64,000 bases of DNA from Marininema halotolerans (lineage in GTDB: Bacteria; Bacillota; Bacilli; Thermoactinomycetales; DSM-45169). Positions within the stretch are counted from its first letter, which is position 1. The number at the start of each line of letters is the position of its first letter. The translations under genes were made by a program, and so were the position numbers. This document shows, piece by piece, positions 45,453 through 53,313 of this stretch. Below the pieces are notes generated by a model that saw nothing but the letters and a program-made list of their open reading frames with translations, made no database searches and was not told the origin of the DNA. The DNA lies in contig NZ_FPAA01000010.1 in assembly GCF_900116235.1 (NCBI RefSeq), positions 62,001 to 126,000 on the forward strand, written 5' to 3'.

Positions 45453-45674
45453 CTAGGCGGGTTCGGGTTGTGCGGTGACAGATTCAATGTTTCTTAAGGG
45501 AATTCCGAGTAGTCTTCCAAAGCATGGAGGGGGACAAGATCCTAGATCAAGTAAAAAGAGACGTCGATTAAAAACGCCTAGGAATAACCCGGTCGTTATG
45601 ACGCGTCTTCCACGGATTCTGTATATAACCCGAATTCGCGCAGGGGCAGGTAGGGCCTGTAAATCCTTGAGCAA
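45453..45674 (-). CDS. Small unrecognised protein, possibly spore-related
   Basis: This 73-residue protein starts with TTG at 45674, behind a near-perfect ribosome site (AAGGAGGTG, seven bases away), which argues that it is real. It is rich in Arg, Leu and Pro, with a GRRVITTGLFLGVFNRRLFLLD core that recalls small barrel-like (DUF2642-type) spore-coat proteins, and a CPPPC pair near residue 47. Function unknown; the resemblance is weak. Confidence 0.6.
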   Translation of the reverse strand: MLKDLQALPAPARIRVIYRIRGRRVITTGLFLGVFNRRLFLLDLGSCPPPCFGRLLGIPLRNIESVTAQPEPA

Positions 45675-45895
45675 AGTCTACACCTCCTTCTATTAACATA
45701 TGATCCAGGGTCATTCATGGTGATAGTTTCGAGATGGTTGTTCAGTGGAATACCCTTTTACTCTGATAAGGAGAAGATTGCAGCCTTTACCTACGCGTAT
45801 AAGAGACTGGCTCATCCATTGCAATAACGTGATTGTCACCAGATCAAGCGATTGATCTAAAAGATTAATGATGAATTAGAACCTCTATGATTAAG

Positions 45896-45936
45896 AAAGG
45901 CAGGGTTACCATTAAACAATGGTAACCCTGCCTTTT
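45896..45936. terminator. Intrinsic terminator behind the LysR gene
   Basis: AAAGGCAGGGTTACCATT and its complement form an 18-bp stem around AAAC, with T runs on both strands. Confidence 0.85.
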
Positions 45937-45970
45937 TCTAAACAACTCAAACCGAATGATAACCCTTCCT

Positions 45971-46831
45971 TTATACTCCGTATTTTTCTTCTGCCATCTT
46001 AGTAAAATTACTCAAAGCTAGACTTAATTGATTGTCCTTTCGCTGTATTAAATTAATTAGTACACGATTGTATTTAGAGGGTATCGGGTGAGATTTTATT
46101 TGCCAATGACTATACTTTTGAGCTATTGATTGAGACACTATGGCAATTCCTAATCCTGCTTGTACGCAACCAATAATACCTTCTATCGTATCAAATTCAA
46201 TTTTCTTAAAAGAATGAATATTTTCATCTTTTAACCAATTTTCCAATAGAAATCGATGATAACAACCTTTATTAAATACCAATATTGTCTGGTTTTCGAG
46301 ATCCTTGGCGTTTCGTATCGAGTGATAATCAGAAGATGAAATCAGCACTAGTTCCTCTTCTTTATATGGATAGGATACGATATCTAATTGATTCGTAGAG
46401 CCAACAATAAATGCACTATCTATTTCATAATTTAGAATCTTTTTAATCAAGTTTTCTGAAGATGATGTTATCAATGATATATCAACTTCTGGATAACTAT
46501 GATGGTATTTTAATATAAGTTTTGGCAGGTAAATCGAGGATATAGAATCAGTAGAACCTATTTTCATCAATTCTTTAGGCTGAATAAACTTTTTTTTAAC
46601 ATCGTTTATCAATTGTAAAATCTCGTCTGCATACTGAATGAGTATGCGTCCATTGGGGGTTAATATCATTCCTCTTCGATGTCTATAAAATAATTGGGCA
46701 TTAACTGCCTTTTCCACATGGGCAATTCGATTGGTGATATGAGACTGAACGTAATTAAGTTCCTCTGCAGCTTTGGTTATGCTCTTATGCTGAGCAACCG
46801 TTTTAAATATTTCCAAGTCGATAAAGTTCAT
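45971..46831 (-). CDS. LysR-family transcriptional regulator
   Basis: This 286-residue protein has the N-terminal winged helix-turn-helix (FIDLEIFKTVAQHKSITKAA, then VQSHITNRIAHVEKAVN) and a C-terminal effector domain of two lobes (residues 90-286). The ATG at 46831 has GAGG nine bases upstream; the longer frame from 46882 lacks such a site. It is divergent from the MFS transporter, so it most likely controls that gene. The effector is unknown. The gene is clearly AT-richer than the housekeeping genes in the window. Confidence 0.93.
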   Translation of the reverse strand: MNFIDLEIFKTVAQHKSITKAAEELNYVQSHITNRIAHVEKAVNAQLFYRHRRGMILTPNGRILIQYADEILQLINDVKKKFIQPKELMKIGSTDSISSIYLPKLILKYHHSYPEVDISLITSSSENLIKKILNYEIDSAFIVGSTNQLDIVSYPYKEEELVLISSSDYHSIRNAKDLENQTILVFNKGCYHRFLLENWLKDENIHSFKKIEFDTIEGIIGCVQAGLGIAIVSQSIAQKYSHWQIKSHPIPSKYNRVLINLIQRKDNQLSLALSNFTKMAEEKYGV

Positions 46832-46939
46832 TATAACCAACCTCGGTATCTCTATTTGTGATTGCACCTTACCATTATTCATGATTTTACATACAAATGC
46901 AAATGTTTTACTATATTATATGAGAGGAGTTGATAAAAA

Positions 46940-48169
46940 CTGGTAAATAAAATAAACAATAGGGATTTTCGTTGGGTAGTTTTGGGGCTTGCCACGGTAG
47001 TTCAAGCATTATCTACGTTTGTAACCTATGGAGTAGGTCCATTAGCATCAATTTGGCAACAAAAATTTATGTTGTCCCAAACGCAAGTAGGATTACTTAT
47101 TTCTGTTGTAAACATGGGTCCCCTCATATCCATGTTATTTATTGGAAGTGCTCTGGATCGGTATGGGGAACGGTGGATCGTTGGCTTCGGTTCGCTTTTA
47201 ATTGGACTAACTATAGGTTTAGCTCCCTTATTAAGTAGTTATGAGGCACTGCTTCTTCTATTGTTTTTCGTCGGTATTAACTATGGAACTGCTCAACCTG
47301 GTGGCAGTAAAGTGGTAGTAAAATGGTTTGACCCATCACAAAGGGGATTAGCAATGGGGATCCGTCAAGCAGCCATACCTATCGGAGGAGCTTTGGCAGG
47401 ATGGATAATTCCATTAATTAGTACAGAATATGATTGGTCGATAGCTACACTGTGTCAAGCTATGTTCGCCATTGGAGGAGGACTGGTATTCCTTGCTGTA
47501 TACAGAGATCCTGACATAGAAGGTGATAACAATGTTGAAAATTATAGTTTTATTGAAGAGATAACAAAATTATTAAACAAAAAGAACTTGTATCCAATTA
47601 TTTTTTCAGGGATATCCCTTATTACTCTTCAAATGGTTTTAGTAGCTCATCTAATACCTTTTTTGAAAAGTAAAATGGAACATATCAACTTGATTTTAGC
47701 TAGTGAAATATGGTCCTTGTGCTTATTGTTTGGGATGTTAGGTCGAATTGCCTTATCTTGGTTAAGCGATAAAGTATGGAAAGGGAATCGTGTACAGCCA
47801 CTTGTTTTAACCACATTTCTTGCAGTAGTAGGAGTTTTATTTTTGGTTATCCTTCCAAAGGACTCGCCTACCTGGCTTATCTTTATTACTTGCTCTTGGT
47901 TGGGTTTTTTCGGAATTGGATGGTATAGCTTATTCATTGTAGAAATAGCAGAAAGATCTAATGAGAACTCAGTCGGATTAACGGTAAGTTATGCACTTAC
48001 ACTGAATCAAATAGCAATCATCGTAGCACCGATCTTGTTCGGAATGTTTGTAGACTGGAAGCACTCTTTCTTATGGGCATGGATACTTATAGGAATACTC
48101 TTGTCTATTAGTGGTGCTTGGCTTTGGAGGATAAATAAATTGTCTTCTTATGAAAAAAGTAATAGTTAG
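46940..48169 (+). CDS. MFS transporter with apparent CTG start
   Basis: This 12-helix transporter of about 409 residues has DRYGERWIVGFGSLLIG (motif A region) near residue 72 and GLAMGIRQAAIPIGGALAG near 138. Helix 1 begins FRWVVLGLATVVQ, which is encoded upstream of the first TTG (46982). The only in-frame codon near a ribosome site (GAGAGGAGT) is CTG at 46940, and a stop codon precedes it at 46934, so translation probably starts there. TTTACA and TACTAT 17 bases apart lie between 46887 and 46915. It is divergent from the LysR gene; the substrate is unknown, with anion or amino-acid-derived compounds being plausible. Confidence 0.85.
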   Translation: MVNKINNRDFRWVVLGLATVVQALSTFVTYGVGPLASIWQQKFMLSQTQVGLLISVVNMGPLISMLFIGSALDRYGERWIVGFGSLLIGLTIGLAPLLSSYEALLLLLFFVGINYGTAQPGGSKVVVKWFDPSQRGLAMGIRQAAIPIGGALAGWIIPLISTEYDWSIATLCQAMFAIGGGLVFLAVYRDPDIEGDNNVENYSFIEEITKLLNKKNLYPIIFSGISLITLQMVLVAHLIPFLKSKMEHINLILASEIWSLCLLFGMLGRIALSWLSDKVWKGNRVQPLVLTTFLAVVGVLFLVILPKDSPTWLIFITCSWLGFFGIGWYSLFIVEIAERSNENSVGLTVSYALTLNQIAIIVAPILFGMFVDWKHSFLWAWILIGILLSISGAWLWRINKLSSYEKSNS

Positions 48170-48214
48170 GTTGGTATTTAATTTAAAAAAAATATTAAGG
48201 GAGAATGATGTATA

Positions 48215-48857
48215 ATGATGAATGAAAATTATATTTTTAAACTCAACAATGATGAACGTGATAATTTACGAAAAGCATTGACGCAGGTACCGTATGATCC
48301 AAGTGGAAATAATCAATATATAACAGAAATTCGAATGGCTGCATATAAAGCATTTCCTCGTCATATTATCAGTCGGCTTAATGAACAAAAAACTTCTATA
48401 AAACCCCTTCCGTACTTAATTTTAGAAAATCTCCCACTAGATGAGAAAATTATTTCAGTACCTAATTCATCAGATGATGTAGATGGTTTTAAGTCTAGTT
48501 GCATGAGTAAACGGAAGTCTTGATCTACCAGAAATAGCTGTTGCTTTCTATCCAGATATGGTAAGACCTATAAATAGTAAAGCTGCGAATGCATTGAGAC
48601 GTTTTCATGATGCGATTCGCCAAGTTTCCTTTGGAATCGATTTAGCACCAGGTCGTCTAGTTTATATAGATAATCGTTTTACGTTGCATTCTCGAGATGC
48701 CTTTACACCTAGCGTTGATGAGTCTGGAAGACCGCTACGGTGGGTTCAACGTGTCATTGTTGCTCCTAATCTGTGGAATCATCGAAATCTTAACCAGATA
48801 AAAGATCGTGTTTTCAAACCATTTGCAGATAAAGAACCTGCGACTCTATCTAACTGA
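48215..48857 (+). pseudogene. Broken Fe(II)/2-oxoglutarate oxygenase (TauD/clavaminate synthase-like)
   Basis: Two parts remain. The first frame (48215-48523) gives about 95 residues like the N-terminus of arginine or asparagine hydroxylase-like oxygenases (EIRMAAYKAFPRHIISRL and LPYLILENLPLD). A second frame enters around 48500 (VNGSLDLPEIAVAFYPDM) and runs to 48857; it contains LAPGRLVYIDNRFTLHSRDAF, with the last iron His and the 2-oxoglutarate Arg (RWVQRV). The middle of the enzyme, with the HxD/E iron ligands, is missing, and the frames differ. The protein cannot be active. It follows the MFS gene by 45 bases and was probably its metabolic partner. Confidence 0.8.
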
Positions 48858-49216
48858 TTAATGGAATATGAGTTTGACACCATTCAATTGTGTAAAACTA
48901 AGACCGCGAACGGGGGTACCAAGGGTCTTCCAAGGATAATAGAATCGAATTGAGAAGGGGCAAATTGGAGAAGAAGACACCAAGGATTAATCCCCTGGTG
49001 TCTTCTTCTCCTGCATTTGAGCGATTGCTCCTTTTTGATTAATTCCTCAACTCGATCATGTAATCCGAGTGCGGCAATCAATGCGATATCGAATTTCAGC
49101 TTGTCCTTTCCATGAAGTTCTCCTAGTGGTCTCCCTAGATGGGGTAGAACCAGCAATGCTACGGTGTGATCCAAAGCAAATGTACGGGATGACAAGAACG
49201 CTGATATTATGCCATA
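48858..49216. other. Non-coding stretch with repeat copy 1 and a degenerate minus-strand frame
   Basis: It holds the first copy of the palindromic repeat (48870-48899) and a strong hairpin at 48967-49011 (GGAGAAGAAGACACC with its complement). A 103-codon minus-strand frame (48884-49195) has coding-like sequence such as HGKDKLKFDIALIAALGL but no ribosome site, and runs through the hairpin. I read this as the end of a decayed gene. Confidence 0.4.
48870..48899. repeat. Palindromic repeat, copy 1
   Basis: GAGTTTGACACCATTCAATT begins the copy and it ends TGTGTAAAACT. The left and right arms are inverted repeats of each other with few mismatches. Two further copies lie at 50493 and 51439. Confidence 0.7.
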
Positions 49217-49257
49217 TTGAAAAAATCACATTTTTACAATATAATCATATTGTAAAA
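49217..49257 (+). promoter_or_regulatory. TetR promoter with overlapping operator
   Basis: TTGAAA (49217-49222) and TATAAT (49240-49245) are 17 bases apart. A perfect palindrome with 11-base arms (TTTTACAATAT and its complement, 4-base centre) covers 49232-49257 and thus the -10 element, as expected for autorepression by the TetR protein encoded 19 bases downstream. Confidence 0.75.
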
Positions 49258-49275
49258 GAAGGGGGAGTAAAATGA

Positions 49276-49890
49276 ATGCCTAAACAAGTGGATCAAAGAC
49301 AAAGGAAGAACCAGATTGCTACGGCTACTTGGAGTTTAATATTAGACAAAGGTATCGATCAAGTATCTATACAGAAAATTGCTAATAAAGCAAATATATC
49401 CGTCGGGCTTGTTCAACATCATTTTTCATCTAAGGATCAATTGATTTATTATTCCATGAATTTAGTGTTGGATCGGATGGAAGAGCGAGCAAAGACTCGT
49501 ACAAATGCATTTACAGGAACAAAGGAAGAAGCGCTTAGAAGATTAATGAAATTTATTATCCCTACTAATCATGAAGAACTCATAGAAGCAAAGGTTTGGC
49601 TTGCATTCCTGGGTAAATCCTTCAGTTCCCCAGAGATGATTCAACTGAGGCGGAAAATGGATCACTATACGAGGTATCTCATGGGGATGATTCTAGATCT
49701 TATGAAGGACCTAGGTTATGTCACACCAAGCTACAATAGAAATTTTGAATTGGAGATACTGTATGGATTTATTGATGGACTAGTAATCCATATTCTTCAG
49801 TCACCAGAATCATATTCAGAAGAAATGGTGGACCAACTTATTGATTATTATTTAGAAGGAAAAAGAGGGAGGGACCAACCACATGGATAA
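49276..49890 (+). CDS. TetR-family repressor
   Basis: This 204-residue protein has the N-terminal TetR helix-turn-helix (IATATWSLILDKGIDQVSIQKIANKANISVG region, residues 12-50, followed by LVQHHFSSKDQLIYY) and a helical ligand-binding domain. It is closest in style to BetI-like regulators. GGGGGAG lies before the start. It overlaps the following membrane-protein gene by eight bases, so that gene is the probable target along with itself. The inducing ligand is unknown. Confidence 0.93.
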   Translation: MPKQVDQRQRKNQIATATWSLILDKGIDQVSIQKIANKANISVGLVQHHFSSKDQLIYYSMNLVLDRMEERAKTRTNAFTGTKEEALRRLMKFIIPTNHEELIEAKVWLAFLGKSFSSPEMIQLRRKMDHYTRYLMGMILDLMKDLGYVTPSYNRNFELEILYGFIDGLVIHILQSPESYSEEMVDQLIDYYLEGKRGRDQPHG

Positions 49891-50431
49891 AATTTCGATT
49901 ATTATTCTTGTAGTCGTTATCGTATTGATCATCAGGCAGCTCATCCCTAAGAGAGTAGATAGTTTCGACCTTTTCGGCATGCCGATCATCGCTATAATCA
50001 GAACGTATAGCGGTCTTCCAAATAGGTTGGATTTTATTATTACAATTGAATTAATTAGTTTACTTGCCTTAGGAGCAGCAGTTGGTTATTGGCAAGCTAA
50101 GAAGACGAATGTTTTTCATTATAATAATCAATTATGCAGTGTTGGAGGATCTACCTATATTATAGGGTGGATTATTATGTTTTTAGGGAGAATAATTATA
50201 TTATTCCTATTCAATTATAGCGCTCTTACAACAGCGTTTCATAAGGGGCAAGAACCATTTACGAAGGAGATCATTCAAGTTATCTCCCACTCTGGGGACT
50301 GGTTGATATGGTCCACTATTCTTGCATCTTCAATAATGTATACGGTTACGTTGTATAAGGATCACCCGGATATTAAGAAATTTACCCATAATCGTTTTAA
50401 AGAGATAGGACAACGTATAACACGTTTATGA
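49883..50431 (+). CDS. Membrane protein of the TetR operon (DUF1453/CcdC-like)
   Basis: This 182-residue protein has five hydrophobic helices. The sequence LGAAVGYWQAKKTNVFHYNN followed by a Gly-rich turn and a further helix recalls DUF1453/CcdC-like membrane proteins, but the similarity is weak and the function unknown. ATG at 49883 follows GGGAGGGACC and overlaps the tetR stop, indicating one operon. Drug or lipid-related stress response is a guess from the regulator type. Confidence 0.75.
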   Translation: MDKISIIILVVVIVLIIRQLIPKRVDSFDLFGMPIIAIIRTYSGLPNRLDFIITIELISLLALGAAVGYWQAKKTNVFHYNNQLCSVGGSTYIIGWIIMFLGRIIILFLFNYSALTTAFHKGQEPFTKEIIQVISHSGDWLIWSTILASSIMYTVTLYKDHPDIKKFTHNRFKEIGQRITRL

Positions 50432-50441
50432 TGGGTATTAC

Positions 50442-50489
50442 GCGTTACTATCCCTGCAGAAAGGAGATTTACTGTAGGGATAGTAACGC
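50442..50489 (+). terminator. Long hairpin behind the TetR operon
   Basis: GCGTTACTATCCCT and its complement make a stem that is extended by CAG/CTG. There is no T run behind it, so it may stabilise mRNA instead of ending it. Confidence 0.5.
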
Positions 50490-50492
50490 TCT

Positions 50493-50521
50493 GAGTTTGA
50501 CACAAGTCAGATGAGTAAAAC
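50493..50521. repeat. Palindromic repeat, copy 2 (diverged)
   Basis: It begins GAGTTTGACACAA like the other copies; the right arm (GAGTAAAAC) is diverged. It is directly followed by a hairpin (50519-50556, ACAGAGACCCA with its complement). Confidence 0.6.
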
Positions 50522-50569
50522 AGAGACCCAAGGGGTTAACCCCCTGGGTCTCTGTTGAATTTCCAAACG

Positions 50570-50594
50570 AAAAAACCCCCGCGATCACGGGGGT
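50570..50594 (-). terminator. Orphan minus-strand terminator
   Basis: On the minus strand CCCCCG and CGGGGG flank a six-base loop and are followed by TTTTTT. No minus-strand gene lies immediately upstream of it, so it may be left from a lost gene. Confidence 0.6.
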
Positions 50595-50686
50595 GCTCTA
50601 GGAAACCAAAATGATAATTGTCCTATCTAGCACACCATGATGGGTTCAAGAGCGGCAACGATGGATGATCTTTCTACCCCCATTCC

Positions 50687-50725
50687 TTGATAAATTTAGT
50701 TATAACCGTTATAATATATATAACT
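50687..50725 (+). promoter_or_regulatory. Promoter and probable operator of the AbrB-Fic pair
   Basis: TTGATA (50687-50692) and TATAAT (50710-50715) are 17 bases apart. An inverted repeat AGTTATA (50699-50705) and TATAACT (50719-50725) brackets the -10 element, a likely site for autoregulation by the antitoxin. Confidence 0.65.
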
Positions 50726-50754
50726 TATGTAACACAAAGAAGGAGATGAGCATT

Positions 50755-51009
50755 ATGGGTGCACGCATGTTCCGTAAAGTCGGACGTATGGGAAATAGTC
50801 CTGGTATTAGCTTACCTACAGAATACCTAGAAAAGATTAATGTTAAACGGGGGGATGAATGCGAAATCATCTTTGATGAACAACGCAACGAAATCCGCAT
50901 TCGTCCCATTCAAGCTATTCCAGAAGGAATCAGTCCTGAATTTCTGAAGGCCCTCGATGACACGCACGAACAATTCGAAGAAGCAATCCGCAATTTGAGA
51001 GATAGGTAG
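50755..51009 (+). CDS. AbrB/MazE-fold antitoxin, partner of a Fic toxin
   Basis: This 84-residue protein has a swapped-hairpin AbrB DNA-binding domain (FRKVGRMGNSPGISLPTEYL, then VKRGDECEIIFDE) and a charged helical C-terminal tail (residues 55-84) that would bind and block the toxin. The ATG at 50755 is preceded by AAGGAG nine bases upstream; the in-frame ATG at 50746 is too close to it. It lies 10 bases before the Fic gene. Confidence 0.88.
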   Translation: MGARMFRKVGRMGNSPGISLPTEYLEKINVKRGDECEIIFDEQRNEIRIRPIQAIPEGISPEFLKALDDTHEQFEEAIRNLRDR

Positions 51010-51019
51010 GCCTAGGCGG

Positions 51020-51424
51020 ATGAGATACCTAACAATTCAAGAAGTCGTCGCCACCCACTTTTTAACAATGAAACGCTTCGAAGATGAACTACAAGCAGGG
51101 CTAAAATTCCCTGAGCGTTTAGAAGAGGCCGTATATAGACCCAAGGCAGAAGCATTTGGGCAGGAAGTACACCCAATCCTTTTGCGAAAAGCGGCTGCAC
51201 TTACTCAATCGCTGATTCAAGCTCATCCCTTTCACAACGGGAACAAAAGAACAGCGTTAGCCTCACTTGTAGTGTTTCTAAGACTTAACAATTACATCCT
51301 AACGATGACCAACCGAGATGCAGAGGACCTTATGGTCGCTGTAGCAACAGATGACCGCTACAAAGGAACTGAAGGAGTTATTTTGTTGGCCCAGGAAATT
51401 GAAAAGTGGACTGACCATCGTTGA
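51020..51424 (+). CDS. doc: Doc-type Fic-domain toxin
   Basis: This 134-residue protein is a death-on-curing family toxin. The catalytic motif HPFHNGNKR (residues 69-77) matches HxFx(D/N)GNKR. Doc of phage P1 phosphorylates elongation factor Tu; other Fic proteins attach AMP, so the target is not certain. The inhibitory helix is not in this protein and would come from the antitoxin, as for Doc-Phd. The start has only a weak ribosome site (AGGCGG), so coupling to the antitoxin gene is likely. Confidence 0.93.
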   Translation: MRYLTIQEVVATHFLTMKRFEDELQAGLKFPERLEEAVYRPKAEAFGQEVHPILLRKAAALTQSLIQAHPFHNGNKRTALASLVVFLRLNNYILTMTNRDAEDLMVAVATDDRYKGTEGVILLAQEIEKWTDHR

Positions 51425-51438
51425 AACAGGTCTTCACT

Positions 51439-51469
51439 GAGTTTGACACAATAGAGTTGTGTAAAACTC
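51439..51469. repeat. Palindromic repeat, copy 3 (most complete)
   Basis: GAGTTTGACACAA and TTGTGTAAAACTC flank five bases; the arms are complementary apart from one G-A position. It lies between the Fic gene and a terminator. Confidence 0.7.
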
Positions 51470-51471
51470 GT

Positions 51472-51517
51472 AAAAAAGCCACTATCCCTTGGTACGACTG
51501 GGATGAACGGCTTTTTT
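51472..51517. terminator. Bidirectional terminator
   Basis: AAAAAAGCC and GGCTTTTTT enclose ATCCC/GGGAT, between the Fic gene and the converging FG-GAP gene. Confidence 0.8.
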
Positions 51518-51562
51518 GATGGAATCAAAAGTGCAGCCTTTTCTTTTCGTCGAGATATGAAT

Positions 51563-53086
51563 CTACTCTTCCTGAAAAGGGATCACGGTGACGGTAAAAG
51601 TGCCGCTACTTGTATTGCCATTACTGTCTGTGGCGGTACAGGTAACGGTGGTGCTGCCCACGGGGAAGAAAGAGCCCGAGGCCGGTGTGCAAGTGACCGT
51701 GATCGTTCCGGGGCAATTGTCGGTGGCAGTGGGGTCGGGATAGATTACGGTGGTGCCGATATTGTTGTCCGCAGTCACATCGATATCGCTTAGGCCGGAG
51801 AGAACCGGTGCCTCCGTATCGGTGACGGTCACGGTAAAGAGGCAGGATTCACTGTTGGTAGGATCCAGATTGCTGGTGGCCGTGCAGGTGACTTGTGTAG
51901 GGATGCCTACTTCAGCGGTTGCCGGGCTACACACCGTGGTTACATTGGCGCATTGCGTAGAGGTGGGCGGCGGAACCGTTGCTATGCAAGTCCCGGGATC
52001 GTTTTCCAACGTGAGATCCGGGCAGATCAAGGGATTCACGCAGCTATTGAGTAACACCGACACGTTGCTAGTAGTAGGGTCCACAAAATCTCCCTGATTG
52101 GCCACGGCCAGGTCGAGGCTCCCATCATTATTAAAGTCCCCTGTTGTTATGCCATTCGGATTAATACCCACAGCATAGGTGGTCGGGAGGCCAAACCCTC
52201 CTGTTCCATCTCCCAATAACACCGCCACCGTGCCACCCTGGTTGGCAGTGGCTAGATCAAGGTTCCCGTCGCAATTAAAGTCCCCCGTTGTTATGCCACT
52301 CGGGTTATTGTCGCCCACAGCATAGGTAACCTGAGTTTGAAAGGTTCCGTTACCATTTCCCAATAGCACTGACACCGTGCCATCACCAAGATTTGCTACG
52401 GCCAGGTCGAGATTCCCATCGTTATTAAAATCCCCCGTCGTGATGGATGCGGGGCTAATGACAAACGGAAAGGATGCGGGGACAAAGGTCCCGTCTCCAT
52501 TTCCCAATAGCACCTGAACAACGGGAGCGGCCCCAATCAAGGCTAAATCGAGGTTGCCATCGTTATTAAAGTCCCCTGTCTTGATATCAGATGGGAAAGG
52601 AAGCACACCAAAGGAGGGCTGGGTTTGAAAGGTTCCGTCTCCATTTCCCAATAACACTGACACCGAGTCATCACCCTGATTGGTAACGGCCAGGTCGAGA
52701 TTCCCATCGTTATTAAAGTCCCCTGTTGTAATACCAATCGGACTAGGGCCCACCGCAAAGGTGGCCTGGGGGCCAAAGCTTCCCGTTCCATCTCCTAATA
52801 ACACCGACACCGTATTATCAATCTGATTGGTAACGGCCAGGTCGAGGCTCCCGTCATTATTAAAGTCCCCTGTCGTTATGCCAGACGGATCAGCGCCCAC
52901 AGCATAGGTAACCTGGGTTTGAAAGGTTCCGTCTCCATTTCCCAATAACACTGATACTGTGGCATCACCCTCATTGGCCACGGCCAGGTCGAGGCCCCCG
53001 TCATTGATAAAGTCCCCTGTCGTGATGCCAATCGGATCAGCGCCCACAGCAAAGGTGGTCTGAGATAAAAAGGCAGGACAAACCAT
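51563..53086 (-). CDS. FG-GAP repeat beta-propeller protein with two HYR domains, copy 2
   Basis: This 507-residue paralogue of the protein at 24.3-25.8 kb has seven repeats (residues 5-350), nearly all with the loop [12 protein letters not shown] and the strand [12 protein letters not shown], and these are more alike to each other than in copy 1. Two HYR-type domains follow (VTDTEAPVLSGL near 420), ending TVTVIPFQEE. It begins MVCPAFLSQ, with AAAGGAGACG just upstream, and again has no signal peptide or anchor. The calcium loops suggest folding in a calcium-rich place. The base composition is richer in GC than the surrounding accessory genes. A spore-surface or adhesion role is inference. Confidence 0.85.
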   Translation of the reverse strand: MVCPAFLSQTTFAVGADPIGITTGDFINDGGLDLAVANEGDATVSVLLGNGDGTFQTQVTYAVGADPSGITTGDFNNDGSLDLAVTNQIDNTVSVLLGDGTGSFGPQATFAVGPSPIGITTGDFNNDGNLDLAVTNQGDDSVSVLLGNGDGTFQTQPSFGVLPFPSDIKTGDFNNDGNLDLALIGAAPVVQVLLGNGDGTFVPASFPFVISPASITTGDFNNDGNLDLAVANLGDGTVSVLLGNGNGTFQTQVTYAVGDNNPSGITTGDFNCDGNLDLATANQGGTVAVLLGDGTGGFGLPTTYAVGINPNGITTGDFNNDGSLDLAVANQGDFVDPTTSNVSVLLNSCVNPLICPDLTLENDPGTCIATVPPPTSTQCANVTTVCSPATAEVGIPTQVTCTATSNLDPTNSESCLFTVTVTDTEAPVLSGLSDIDVTADNNIGTTVIYPDPTATDNCPGTITVTCTPASGSFFPVGSTTVTCTATDSNGNTSSGTFTVTVIPFQEE

Positions 53087-53313
53087 GTCACGTCTCCTTT
53101 CGTTTGCTAACGGTTGCTGAGTAGCAAAGCATTTGATGAGAATAGTCTATGTCTGCCCGTGGCATTGGGGGATAGATGATCTTCCACCGGGTGTATCCTT
53201 TTAGATACCTCAAACCTCTTTGCGACTCGTTTACTTGCCCAGGAGTTAACAATGGTACGGTTACCTTTTACTATGCTGGAGACTCGGTTATGACTCCAAG
53301 TGTTGTATATGAA

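Noticed and set aside
45717-45827. 36-codon plus-strand frame beginning MVIVSRWLFSGIPFYSDKEK
   Set aside because: Composition looks coding, but the ribosome site is poor and I know no match. It could be a remnant; not strong enough to list.
48884-49195. 103-codon minus-strand frame as a transposase fragment
   Set aside because: It looks partly coding but has no ribosome site, runs through a hairpin, and I could not match it to a transposase family.
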